From Hyphobacterium marinum (lineage in GTDB: Bacteria > Pseudomonadota > Alphaproteobacteria > Caulobacterales > Maricaulaceae), in assembly GCF_036330325.1 (NCBI RefSeq), contig NZ_JAZDRO010000003.1:1-64000 (forward strand): 64,000 nt of DNA. Direction: 5' to 3'. Below are positions 8,147-16,190 of this stretch, one piece after another (position 1 is the stretch's first letter; each line of letters starts with the position of its first letter). The translations under genes were made by a program, and so were the position numbers. Below the pieces are notes generated by a model. The model was not told the origin of the DNA. It worked only from the letters and a program-made list of their open reading frames with translations, and made no database searches.

Positions 8147-8872
8147 ATGAAATACGCATTCCTGACGGCTGCTGCATTGAGCATGCTGGCTGCAGCCTCC
8201 GCCTCGGCCCAGAACCGGTCTGTCGAAATGTCCGGCATTGCCGTGGACTATCGCGGCACGGTTGAGGGCGACGGCGAATTCTCCGGTGCCAGTGTGGATG
8301 TCAGCGGCAGCTTTGGCGGCGACCTCGAAGTCTCCGGCGGTGCCGTGGATGTTGACGCTGACGTCGGTGGACAGCTTGAGGCGAGCGGCGGCGCGGTCGA
8401 TCTGAATGGATCCTTCGCTGGATTTGCCGAGATTTCGGGCGGTGCCGTCGACATCAATGCCCAATTCGGGTCCGATGTCGAAATCAGCGCCGGCGCGCTC
8501 GACATCAGCGAAGGCAGCCGGTTTGCCGGTGAATTCGACCTGTCCGTTGGCGCAGCTGATCTGAACGGCACGTATGAAGGCCGGATGGATGTTGAATTCG
8601 GTGAAATGGAATTCGGCGGTCACGCCTTTCAGGCAGTGTCATTCGAGGGCGACCATCGCAGCGGGATTTTCCGCCGTCGTGACCGCAGCGAAATCCATAT
8701 TTCCGGGCGTCTCGACCAGGGTGGCGAGGTGTGTGCCCACGAAGTGGAATTCCGCGAGGGCGCGCGGATCGGTGGCACCCTGCTGGTGCGGGCCGATTCC
8801 GAACCGACGTTCGAATCCGGCGTTGACCGCTCGAATGTCCGCTTTGAACTGCGGGACGGCGACTGCGACTAG
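8147..8872 (+). CDS. Exported 17-residue-repeat protein (repeat protein B)
   Basis: A 241-residue protein; the ATG at 8147 follows GATGGGAGC and begins a clean signal peptide (FLTAAALSMLAAASASAQ), so it is probably periplasmic or secreted rather than lipidated. It has the most regular repeats of the group: LEVSGGAVDVDADVGGQ, LEASGGAVDLNGSFAGF and AEISGGAVDINAQFGSD are consecutive 17-residue units. The C-terminal module is ISGRLDQGGEVCAHEVEF, ARIGGTLLV and the end LRDGDCD, keeping the cysteine pair of proteins A and C. Its 3' end overlaps the convergent synthetase by four bases. Bactofilin-like in pattern, but exported, unlike cytoskeletal bactofilins. Confidence 0.75.
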   Translation: MKYAFLTAAALSMLAAASASAQNRSVEMSGIAVDYRGTVEGDGEFSGASVDVSGSFGGDLEVSGGAVDVDADVGGQLEASGGAVDLNGSFAGFAEISGGAVDINAQFGSDVEISAGALDISEGSRFAGEFDLSVGAADLNGTYEGRMDVEFGEMEFGGHAFQAVSFEGDHRSGIFRRRDRSEIHISGRLDQGGEVCAHEVEFREGARIGGTLLVRADSEPTFESGVDRSNVRFELRDGDCD

Positions 8873-10521
8873 CCGAGTTCGGCTTTTGCCAGCTTCTCCA
8901 CGCCGACATAGTCGATCTTGCCGGTGCCGAGGACGGGAACTTCGCTGACGCGTACGATCCGCTTCGGTACCGCGAGTTCGGCAATGCCGTGATTGCGGGC
9001 GAACCCGACGAAATCACCCCGGTCGGCCTGGTCGTAATCGGTGACCAGGACGATCTGCTCGCCCTTGCGGGAATCGGACAGGGTGACTGCCGCGTGGAGG
9101 TTTTCGGGCCAGAGCGATGTGGCGCAGTTTTCCACCACTGCCAGTGACACCATCTCGCCGCCCAGCTTGGCAAAACGCTTCAGGCGGCCCCGGATCGTGA
9201 TGCAGTTTTCCTCGTCGAAGGTGACGATGTCACCGGTATCGTGCCAGCCGCCATCCAGCGGGACGATCACGCCCGGATTGGTCGTGTAGATGTATCCCTG
9301 CATGATGTTCGGCCCGCGGATCATGAGCCGCCCGCCACGGTCAATGCCCTCGACCGGCTCAAGCCGGCCCTCCATGCCGGGCATCAGCCGCCCGACTGTC
9401 CCGGGCCGGTTGCGGCCGGGCTGATTGACCGCGACCACAGGGGCCGCCTCGGTCGCGCCATAGCCCTCCAGGATTTCCAGGTTGAACTGGCGGCGGACCA
9501 GTGACCGCGTCTCGTCGCGGACCCGTTCGGCCCCGCAGACCGCCATTCGCAGGCTGGCCAGGTCCTCCTTCTGTGCCGAGCGCGCGTATTGCCCCAGGAA
9601 GGTGTCGGTCGCGAACAGGACTGTCGCCTTAGTCTCGCCGACGCGCTTGGCGATGGTTTTCGCTTGCAGCGGTGTCGGGTGAAGCACGGCCGGCACCCCG
9701 ACCAGGAGCGGCAGCAGCAAACCACCGGTCAGGCCGAAACAGTGGAAGGTCGGCAGCGGGTTGAAGACGATGTCGGTCTCGTAGATGTCCACATGGGCCG
9801 CGGCCTGTTCGACGTTCGAGACCAGGTTGACGTGGCTGAGCGCGACGCCTTTCGGATCGCCCTCGGTGCCTGAGGTAAACAGAACCACGGCGGTGTCGTG
9901 CGGATTGGGCCGGGACTTGATCGCCCAGGGCGCAACCGTTCCGATCAGCGCCATCGCCTTGTCCATAGGGCCGAGATTGTCGCGGATATCCTCCAGATAG
10001 ATGAAGTCCAGCTCTTCGCTTAGCTGGTCGACCAGCGGCTGTAGCTCGCCCAGCTCGATGAATTTGCGGGCTGTGACGATGACTTTCGCCTCGGCGGCAC
10101 GGCAAGCGGCCTTCAGCGCCTTGGCTCCCGCGGTGAAATTCAGCATCGCCGGAATGCGCCCATAGGCCTGGACCGCGAAGAAGGCGAGGGCGGCACCCGC
10201 CCCGGTGGGCAGGAGAATCGCGACCTTCTCCTTGCTGCCCCGGCCTTTTCGCAAGGCGTTTCCGAGCGCAAAGGAGCCTTGCACGATCTGGTCGTAGGTT
10301 AGCTCGCGGCCATCCGCATCGATGATGGCGATCTTGTCGCCACCATGCTTGGCGCGTGCGCGGAGCAGGGCATCGAACACGCTGCGCGTATAACGGGATG
10401 CCGGAAACTCACCTCCGGACACAATGTCCGAGGAGACGGGCGTCGGTGCCGGGTCTGTCGATTCACTAACGCCGCTGTCTTCGCGCACGAGCGGCTCTGC
10501 CTCGGCGGGCCTGTCGGTCAT
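8869..10521 (-). CDS. AMP-forming acyl-CoA/acyl-ACP synthetase (Aas-synthetase-like)
   Basis: A 550-residue ANL-superfamily enzyme. The P-loop is LFTSGTEGDPKG, the A5 motif GYGATEA, and the aspartate of WHDTGDI and the tail IRGRLKRFAKLGGEMVS match the synthetase half of Aas (acyl-ACP synthetase/lysophospholipid acyltransferase). The acyltransferase half is absent. It should activate fatty acids with ATP, possibly for phospholipid recycling. The start at 10521 follows GGGAGAATCGAA; an in-frame ATG farther up would add a leader spanning the promoter region. The first 50 residues are acidic and Pro-rich and unlike the family. It sits on the opposite strand between repeat-protein genes B and C. 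Confidence 0.82.
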   Translation of the reverse strand: MTDRPAEAEPLVREDSGVSESTDPAPTPVSSDIVSGGEFPASRYTRSVFDALLRARAKHGGDKIAIIDADGRELTYDQIVQGSFALGNALRKGRGSKEKVAILLPTGAGAALAFFAVQAYGRIPAMLNFTAGAKALKAACRAAEAKVIVTARKFIELGELQPLVDQLSEELDFIYLEDIRDNLGPMDKAMALIGTVAPWAIKSRPNPHDTAVVLFTSGTEGDPKGVALSHVNLVSNVEQAAAHVDIYETDIVFNPLPTFHCFGLTGGLLLPLLVGVPAVLHPTPLQAKTIAKRVGETKATVLFATDTFLGQYARSAQKEDLASLRMAVCGAERVRDETRSLVRRQFNLEILEGYGATEAAPVVAVNQPGRNRPGTVGRLMPGMEGRLEPVEGIDRGGRLMIRGPNIMQGYIYTTNPGVIVPLDGGWHDTGDIVTFDEENCITIRGRLKRFAKLGGEMVSLAVVENCATSLWPENLHAAVTLSDSRKGEQIVLVTDYDQADRGDFVGFARNHGIAELAVPKRIVRVSEVPVLGTGKIDYVGVEKLAKAELG

Positions 10522-10662
10522 TTCGATTCTCCCGGTGGCGGCGCGCGGGCCGTCCTGTTTTGTTTTCGACACATTAGGCAGGCGCGGGAAAATAGGAAAG
10601 GAGACAGGTTCACTGAGGGAGATCGACTGCTTTGAATTTATCGAAAAACGAAAAATCGCTTT

Positions 10663-10681
10663 CATATCGAAATTCGATATG
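10663..10681. promoter_or_regulatory. Perfect 19-base palindrome, candidate operator
   Basis: CATATCGAA-A-TTCGATATG has 9-base arms and one central base. It lies in the AT-rich divergent gap between the synthetase (start 10521) and repeat protein C (start 10751), with related half-sites just upstream (TTTATCGAAAAACG, AAAAATCG). Its size and symmetry fit a dimeric winged-helix regulator; a PadR/MarR-type protein is only a guess. No regulator gene is adjacent. Confidence 0.6.
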
Positions 10682-10750
10682 TTAGAGGGGGATTGTCGCT
10701 GGGGAGCGTCCCGGTCGCCGATATGGTGGCCACGTATGCGGAGACGTTAG

Positions 10751-11617
10751 ATGGATACCCTTTTGTTGAAAACGGCCTCGGCCGGTGCCATTGCGGCACT
10801 GTCCCTGGCTGGAACGGGCTGCACGATGAGTACGTCTGTGGACGGTGGAAACCGGATGACCATGGGCGGCAATATCGACATGACGCTGGACCAGGACGAC
10901 GATTTGAGCCTGATGGGCGGTGACATGACCCTGAATGGCCGCGTCGGCGGTGATGTCAGTGTTATCGGCGGCGATATCGAGGCTGATCTCGATGTGGGCG
11001 GCGATCTTTCCTTCGTCGGCGGCGAAGTGAATTTCCGTGGTTCGGTTCACGAGGCGTCGATTGCCGGCGGCGATATCGACTGGAATGGAAACTCCCGCGC
11101 TGATGTCAGCATTGCCGGCGGTGACATTCGTGTCGCCGGAACGATCGGCGGCGAGTTGAATGTCGCGGGCGGTGAACTCGACCTGCCGCGCGATCTCCGG
11201 GTTGAAGGCGACGCGTCCACCGCAGGCGGCGAAATTGATTTCTCGGGCCATGTCCGGGGCGAATATGCATCGGGCGCACGTGAAATGCGGGTCGGCGGCG
11301 TGATTGAAGGACCGGTCAAACTGGCTGCCGAGCCCGGCGAGGGGCGCTGGAGCTGGCGGGCTTCGGCCGACGGTGACGGCGCGCGCGCCGGCAGCGCGAA
11401 CGGTCTTGTCGAGATCACGGGCGAGCTTCGCCAGGGCGGCATGGTCTGCGCCCGCAATGTCGTGATCCTGAACAATGCCCGTATCAGTGGCACGCTGCGA
11501 ATCTGGTCGGATAATGAACCCGATATCCGTGCCGGCGCTTCGGTTGGCGAGATCGTGACCGAAGATCGTGCCGGGCGCGATTGCGACGACATTTTCGACG
11601 ACCACGACCGGGCCTAG
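10751..11617 (+). CDS. Predicted lipoprotein with 17-residue beta-helix-type repeats (repeat protein C)
   Basis: A 288-residue protein with a lipobox (SLAGTGC) at about residues 18-24. Regular units follow: LSLMGGDMTLNGRVGGD, VSVIGGDIEADLDVGGD and LSFVGGEVNFRGSVHEA are each 17 residues. The C-terminal module ITGELRQGGMVCARNVVI, ARISGTLRI and AGRDCDDIF repeats the cysteine pair of proteins A and B; a short acidic tail is added. GGAG lies nine bases before ATG. The next gene follows after 48 bases, so the two may be cotranscribed. Probably an outer- or inner-membrane-attached structural or adhesin-like protein; function unknown. Confidence 0.75.
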   Translation: MDTLLLKTASAGAIAALSLAGTGCTMSTSVDGGNRMTMGGNIDMTLDQDDDLSLMGGDMTLNGRVGGDVSVIGGDIEADLDVGGDLSFVGGEVNFRGSVHEASIAGGDIDWNGNSRADVSIAGGDIRVAGTIGGELNVAGGELDLPRDLRVEGDASTAGGEIDFSGHVRGEYASGAREMRVGGVIEGPVKLAAEPGEGRWSWRASADGDGARAGSANGLVEITGELRQGGMVCARNVVILNNARISGTLRIWSDNEPDIRAGASVGEIVTEDRAGRDCDDIFDDHDRA

Positions 11618-11665
11618 GGTCCATGTTTTCCGATTCCTGACGCCGGGGGGCTCAAGGAGAAACCC

Positions 11666-12889
11666 ATGTCTATCAAGACACTGATTGCAGCGGTCGGGCT
11701 GGCCGCTGCACTGCAGGCCGGCGCTGCGGCCCAGTTCATTGGCGGCGACGTGACGCTGCACGGGATCGACCGCGATGACGATCTGGTTATCGCGGCCGGC
11801 GATGTGTCGCTCAGCGGTCGCATTGGCGGCGATCTTCGCGGTTTTGGCGGTGACTTCACCGTCAATGCCGACGTCGGTCAGGATGTCCGTCTCGTTGGCG
11901 GGTCGATCACATTCGAGGGGACAGTAGCCGGTGATGTCGAAATGGCGGCTGGCAATATCGAATTCAACGCCAATGTTGGCGGAGATGCCGACCTCGCGGG
12001 CGGTTTCGTCAATGTCCGGGGGCGCATCGAAGGCGAAACGGCCGTTGGAGCCGGGGCGATCGAGTTCGGACGGGATTTTGTCGGTGCGGGACGGGTCGAA
12101 GCCGGCGGCGAGGAAATCACCTTTCAGGGCACCAGCCTCGGGTCTGTGGAATTCCACGCCTCGGAAGTCATCATTGATGGCCGTATCGAGGGCGATCTGG
12201 AGACCCGCGCCCGGGAACTGATCCTGCGCGATGGTGCGGTCGTGACTGGCCGGATCCATCACCGCGGTCCGAACCCGCCCGAGATAAGGTCCGCCGCCGT
12301 TGTGTCAGGTGAGGTCGAGCACGAAATCGCCAGATTCGACAGCGACTGGGAAGATTTCCACGACCTCGATCTCGATCTGGATTTCGCACCAATCGGCCCG
12401 ATCATCAGCGTGGGCTTTATCGCCAGCGCCTTCCTCCTGGGTATTTTGGCATGCATGATTGCGCCGCGCGGTACGGCCCGGATTGCCCGCGAATTTCGCG
12501 ATCGTCCGCTGGTCAGCGGCATGATCGGCCTGGTCCTGTTCGCCTTCTCTCCGGTCATCCTTGTGACCCTGATCGTCCTGCTGTGTATCACGCTGATTGG
12601 CATACCGCTGGCCGGATTCGTGGCGGTGCTGTACTTCCCGCTGCTCTTCCTGGCCTACGCGTTCGGAGCCATGGCGGTGGGTGACCTCATCTTCAATCGC
12701 CGGGGCAAACCGGCCGGGCTTGGCTTGCGGGCCCTGTCCATGCTGGTCGTGCTGATCGCGGCCGCGGCCATGGGCGTCGTACCGCTCCTGGGTGTGACAG
12801 CCGGACTCATCCTGATGTGCATTGGCCTTGGGGCCTGGGTCATGGCCCTGGGCAAAAAGGATCCGCAACCGGTGGAAACCGCGGTCTGA
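11666..12889 (+). CDS. Membrane protein: exported repeat domain plus C-terminal transmembrane region (repeat protein D)
   Basis: A 407-residue protein with a strong AAGGAGAAACCC before ATG and a signal peptide (LIAAVGLAAALQAGAAAQ). Residues about 20-200 are 17-residue units (VRLVGGSITFEGTVAGD, VEMAAGNIEFNANVGGD). After an acidic stretch rich in D/L come hydrophobic segments at roughly 245-270, 290-320, 320-345 and 360-390, so the repeat domain is tethered to the inner membrane facing the periplasm. The cysteine-pair module of proteins A-C is missing. Polytopic proteins with bactofilin-like N-termini are widespread but uncharacterised; a role as anchor or secretion partner for the three soluble relatives is inference. 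Confidence 0.78.
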   Translation: MSIKTLIAAVGLAAALQAGAAAQFIGGDVTLHGIDRDDDLVIAAGDVSLSGRIGGDLRGFGGDFTVNADVGQDVRLVGGSITFEGTVAGDVEMAAGNIEFNANVGGDADLAGGFVNVRGRIEGETAVGAGAIEFGRDFVGAGRVEAGGEEITFQGTSLGSVEFHASEVIIDGRIEGDLETRARELILRDGAVVTGRIHHRGPNPPEIRSAAVVSGEVEHEIARFDSDWEDFHDLDLDLDFAPIGPIISVGFIASAFLLGILACMIAPRGTARIAREFRDRPLVSGMIGLVLFAFSPVILVTLIVLLCITLIGIPLAGFVAVLYFPLLFLAYAFGAMAVGDLIFNRRGKPAGLGLRALSMLVVLIAAAAMGVVPLLGVTAGLILMCIGLGAWVMALGKKDPQPVETAV

Positions 12890-12911
12890 CGGTTCAACTG
12901 GCGTAGACGCA

Positions 12912-12944
12912 GGGCGCACCGGGCCGCATGGCTCGGGTGCGTCC
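12912..12944 (+). terminator. Possible terminator hairpin before lipA
   Basis: GGGCGCACC and GGTGCGTCC pair over nine positions (one G-T), enclosing a further GCC/GGC. It lies 23 bases past the stop of repeat protein D. No U-tract follows, so termination is uncertain. The remaining bases to lipA hold no recognised element. Confidence 0.35.
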
Positions 12945-13007
12945 GGCTGATTCGCAAGGCGGTTATGCGCTTGATGTTGTGCTGGCTTGGCTCCATGTTC
13001 CGCCGCG

Positions 13008-13976
13008 ATGGCTACCTTGATTGATACCGTTGCCGCGGCCGATGCTCGCGCCGCGCGGCACCCGGAAAAGCAGAAGCGTCCGGATTCACCCGTCCTGCGC
13101 AAGCCGGACTGGATCCGGGTCCGTGCGCCAATCGGCGAGACCTATTCCGAGACCCGCAAAATCGTGAAAGACAACGGTCTCGTCACGGTGTGCGAAGAGG
13201 CAGGCTGCCCGAATATCGGCGAATGCTGGGCCCAGAAGCACGCGACCTTCATGATCCTGGGCGATACCTGCACACGCGCCTGCGCCTTCTGTAATGTGAA
13301 GACGGGGCTGCCCGGACCTGTAGATCACGACGAGGCGCGCCGTATCGCCGAAGCCGTCGTCAAGATGGGTCTCGAACATGTCGTCATCACCTCGGTCGAT
13401 CGCGACGATCTTGACGATGGCGGTGGCCAGCATTTTGCCGACGTCATCCATGCCATTCGCGACGCGTCGCCGACCACCACGATCGAGATCCTGACGCCGG
13501 ACTTCCTGCGCAAGCCCGGTGCCGCGGAAATCGTCATCGATGCGCGTCCGGACGTGTTCAACCACAATCTGGAAACCGCACCACGCTTCTACCTCTCCAT
13601 CCGCCCCGGCGCGCGTTACTACCACTCGCTGCGCCTGCTCGAGCGGGTCAAGGAGCGCGATCCCGCACAATTCACCAAGTCGGGCCTGATGGTGGGGCTG
13701 GGCGAAACCAAGCCGGAAGTCATGCAGGTGATGGACGATATGCGGTCTGCCGGCGTCGATTTCCTGACCATCGGCCAGTATCTCCAGCCGACCCGCAAGC
13801 ACGCTCCTGTGGACCGCTTTGTGACGCCGGACGAATTCAAGGCCTACGAGACGATCGCGCGGGCCAAGGGCTTCCTGATGGTCTCGGCTTCGCCGCTGAC
13901 CCGGTCGAGTTATCATGCCGGGGATGATTTCAAGCGTCTGCGCGCAGCGCGTGACGCTGAAATCGCGCGCTCATGA
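13008..13976 (+). CDS. lipA: Lipoyl synthase
   Basis: A 322-residue radical-SAM enzyme. The auxiliary cluster cysteines are in CEEAGCPNIGEC and the SAM cluster cysteines in CTRACAFC; ILGDTCTRACAFCNVKTG and the final RSSYHAG segment are diagnostic. It inserts two sulfurs into octanoyl groups on E2 and GcvH proteins, so it serves the pyruvate dehydrogenase encoded at the window start. The ATG at 13008 is preferred to an in-frame TTG 21 bases earlier; neither has a clear Shine-Dalgarno site. The next gene overlaps by four bases (ATGA), showing translational coupling. Confidence 0.97.
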   Translation: MATLIDTVAAADARAARHPEKQKRPDSPVLRKPDWIRVRAPIGETYSETRKIVKDNGLVTVCEEAGCPNIGECWAQKHATFMILGDTCTRACAFCNVKTGLPGPVDHDEARRIAEAVVKMGLEHVVITSVDRDDLDDGGGQHFADVIHAIRDASPTTTIEILTPDFLRKPGAAEIVIDARPDVFNHNLETAPRFYLSIRPGARYYHSLRLLERVKERDPAQFTKSGLMVGLGETKPEVMQVMDDMRSAGVDFLTIGQYLQPTRKHAPVDRFVTPDEFKAYETIARAKGFLMVSASPLTRSSYHAGDDFKRLRAARDAEIARS

Positions 13977-14473
13977 GTTCGCGGGTCAGGGAACGCCTGC
14001 GCATCCGTCACAGCCCCGAGGATGTCTATGCGCTGGTCGGAGACGTCGAAGCCTATCCAAAATTCATCAATTTGATCACTGCACTGCGGGTGAAATCTCG
14101 AGAAGAAACCGAACGTGGTTCGAGTCTCGTTGCCGAGGCAAAGGCGCGGTACAAATTTGTCTCGGAGCGCTTCGTTACCCGCGTGACCCTGGATGACATC
14201 GATCACCGGATCAATGTCGAACTCGTCAAGGGCCCATTTCGGTCGCTGGCCAACAGTTGGCAGATTTCCGCATTGCCGGACGGCTCGACGCTTGTCGATT
14301 TCGTGATTGATTTCGAGTTCAGCAATCCGATGCTGAACATGTTGCTCTCGGCCAACAAGGAACGCGCGGTCGGCTTTATCATTCAAGCGTTCAAGGCGCG
14401 TGCCGATCAACTCTACCCGAAAGTGGGGGCTGAAGAGTTTGATCTCGACGCCGCGTCAGGCGCGTCGGACTGA
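13973..14473 (+). CDS. COQ10-like START-domain protein (ubiquinone-binding; RatA family)
   Basis: A 166-residue SRPBCC/START-fold protein: the N-terminal RERLRIRHSPEDVYALVGDV and PKFINLI followed by a lipid-pocket pattern (FVIDFEFSNPMLN) match the COQ10/RatA family. These bind ubiquinone or its precursors and support respiration. The E. coli relative was reported as the toxin RatA, but no RatB partner is present here and the gene is locked to lipA by a four-base overlap, as in many alphaproteobacteria. Its 3' end overlaps the convergent pncC gene by 18 bases. Confidence 0.88.
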   Translation: MSSRVRERLRIRHSPEDVYALVGDVEAYPKFINLITALRVKSREETERGSSLVAEAKARYKFVSERFVTRVTLDDIDHRINVELVKGPFRSLANSWQISALPDGSTLVDFVIDFEFSNPMLNMLLSANKERAVGFIIQAFKARADQLYPKVGAEEFDLDAASGASD

Positions 14474-14950
14474 CACCAACAGCCAGTCAAGCGCGGTGTC
14501 GACCGAAGCCGCCCGGACACCCGCACGGTTCAGGTTATCAAACCGGCATTCGCGGGTTTCTGTTACCCGACCGGTCTGCGCCAGTCCGAAGTAGACCAGC
14601 CCCGCTGGTTTTTTGTCGCTCGCGCCGGGACCTGCGACACCGGTGATCGACACCGCGATGTCCGCCTGAGAGCGGGAGAGGGCCCCCTCGGCCATGGCCT
14701 GAGCGACAGGGGCGGAGACCGCGCCGTGCCGCTTGAGCAGTTCTTGCGGTACACCCAACAGATCGGCCTTGGCCGCGTTTGAATACGTCACGAAGCCGCG
14801 CTCAAACACGTCCGACGAGCCGGCAATTTCGGTCAGCGCCGCGCTGACAAGCCCGCCGGTGCAGCTTTCGGCGGTCGCAATCATCAGGCCTTTCTTGCGC
14901 GCGGCCTTTAGCACCTCTGCGGCCAGGGTGGACGGGTCTGTTCCGCTCAT
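14456..14950 (-). CDS. pncC: CinA-family C-terminal domain: nicotinamide-nucleotide amidase
   Basis: A 164-residue stand-alone CinA C-terminal domain: IATAESCTGGLVSAAL, VTYSNAAKADLLGV, AQAMAEGA and ITGVAGPGAS are the family signature. PncC hydrolyses NMN to nicotinate mononucleotide in pyridine nucleotide salvage. The start at 14950 overlaps the ispDF stop by four bases (ATGA), so it is translationally coupled to ispDF. The N-terminal competence-damage domain found in full CinA is absent. Confidence 0.9.
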   Translation of the reverse strand: MSGTDPSTLAAEVLKAARKKGLMIATAESCTGGLVSAALTEIAGSSDVFERGFVTYSNAAKADLLGVPQELLKRHGAVSAPVAQAMAEGALSRSQADIAVSITGVAGPGASDKKPAGLVYFGLAQTGRVTETRECRFDNLNRAGVRAASVDTALDWLLVSVRRA

Positions 14951-16092
14951 GAAGCGTCCTTCCATCCACTGACGAGGGCCTGGGCCGTGATCCCTTCGCC
15001 CCGCCCGGTAAAACCGAGGCCTTCCGTGGTCGTCGCTTTTATATTGACCGCTGCCTCGCCAAGCCCTGTCAGTCCGGCCACGCGGGCACGGATGGCATCG
15101 CGATGGGGTCCGATTTTCGGCCGCTCGCAAATGATCGTCAGATCGACATGGGTCAGGATGACGCCAGCGGCCGCGGCAAGCGTCATCGCGTGCTCCACGA
15201 AGGCGCTGGACGCCCGGCCCTTCCATTGCGGATCGCTGGGCGGGAAGTGCTGACCGATATCGCCTTGTCCGCAGCATCCCAGAATAGCGTCGGTCAGGGC
15301 GTGAAGGACAACATCGGCGTCAGAGTGGCCGATCAGAGACAGTCCGGCCGCAATCTGCACTCCGCCCAGCATCATGGAATCGCCAGCCTCGAGACGGTGC
15401 ACGTCAAACCCGCTACCCGTCACCGGTATCCGTCGCCGCTCTAGCCGTTCCTCGGCGCGGTCGAAATCATCGGGGAAAGTCACCTTCAAATTCTCCTCGT
15501 CCCCGGCGGTCAGCGTGAGTGTCATTCCGGCCCGCTTAGCAACTGCGGCGTCATCGGGAAGGTCGGCATCATCGGGCAGCGCCTGGTAGGCGGCCCACAA
15601 CGCCGGGAAGTGGAAGCCCTGGGGGGTCTGGACCCGGAAGAGGCCGTCGCGCGACACTGGCTCGAATGCGCCATCGGCATCACGCCGGGTCAGGGCATCG
15701 GTGACCGGCAGGGCCGGTATGGCGGCGTCAAACGATCGCAAGCCGTCAAGCACACCGGATATGACCTGCGTGGAGACCAGGGGGCGCGCGGCATCATGGA
15801 TCAGCACGAGATCCGGTGGGGTCTCCGACAGAACAGCCAGTCCGGCCCGTACCGAGGCGGTGCGGCTCGGCCCGCCATCCGCATGGATCACCTCTAACGG
15901 CAATGCGCCAAGCCTGTCGCGGTGAGCCGGATTGCTCACCAGCACGATACGCCCGATTTCCGGATGGGTCGCAAAGGCCCCAATAGTATGATGCAGCATG
16001 GGACGGCCGCCCAGCGTCCGGAACTGCTTGGGGACCGGGCCGCCGGCCCGCGTGCCGCCTCCGGCAGCGACGATGATGACGGCAAAGCTCAA
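14947..16092 (-). CDS. ispDF: Bifunctional IspD/IspF (MEP pathway)
   Basis: A fusion of about 381 residues, usual in alphaproteobacteria. The IspD half (4-diphosphocytidyl-methylerythritol synthase) shows VIIVAAGGGTRAGG and LIHDAARPLV; the IspF half (MEcPP synthase) shows GSGFDVHRLEAGD, LIGHSDADVVLHA and FPPSDPQWKG. It makes isoprenoid precursors. I place the start at a TTG at 16090-16092 because AAAGGAAG lies eight bases upstream and the protein then begins LSFAVIIV, the normal family N-terminus; an ATG at 16116 and one at 16182 lack ribosome sites and add unrelated residues. Divergent from dusB. Confidence 0.93.
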   Translation of the reverse strand: MSFAVIIVAAGGGTRAGGPVPKQFRTLGGRPMLHHTIGAFATHPEIGRIVLVSNPAHRDRLGALPLEVIHADGGPSRTASVRAGLAVLSETPPDLVLIHDAARPLVSTQVISGVLDGLRSFDAAIPALPVTDALTRRDADGAFEPVSRDGLFRVQTPQGFHFPALWAAYQALPDDADLPDDAAVAKRAGMTLTLTAGDEENLKVTFPDDFDRAEERLERRRIPVTGSGFDVHRLEAGDSMMLGGVQIAAGLSLIGHSDADVVLHALTDAILGCCGQGDIGQHFPPSDPQWKGRASSAFVEHAMTLAAAAGVILTHVDLTIICERPKIGPHRDAIRARVAGLTGLGEAAVNIKATTTEGLGFTGRGEGITAQALVSGWKDAS

Positions 16093-16100
16093 CGCTTCGA

Positions 16101-16108
16101 CTTCCTTT
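16101..16108 (-). promoter_or_regulatory. Ribosome-binding site fixing the ispDF TTG start
   Basis: On the minus strand AAAGGAAG is followed by eight bases and then TTG (16092). No comparable site precedes either upstream ATG, so this decides the start. Confidence 0.6.
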
Positions 16109-16190
16109 GGTACCATTGCGGCAGTCTGTGTCGATGAGTAGGTTGCGCGGCCCTGACGGGCAAGTCGCCAGTAGCCGGACATGACAGGTC

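Noticed and set aside
10682..12262. 526-codon open frame on the minus strand opposite repeat proteins C and D
   Set aside because: A mirror of repetitive GC-rich coding sequence: no start context, no family motifs, and it crosses two real genes with signal peptides and ribosome sites.
13973..14473. Toxin of a RatA/RatB toxin-antitoxin system
   Set aside because: No RatB-like gene is adjacent; the overlap with lipA and the START-domain pattern support the COQ10-type role.
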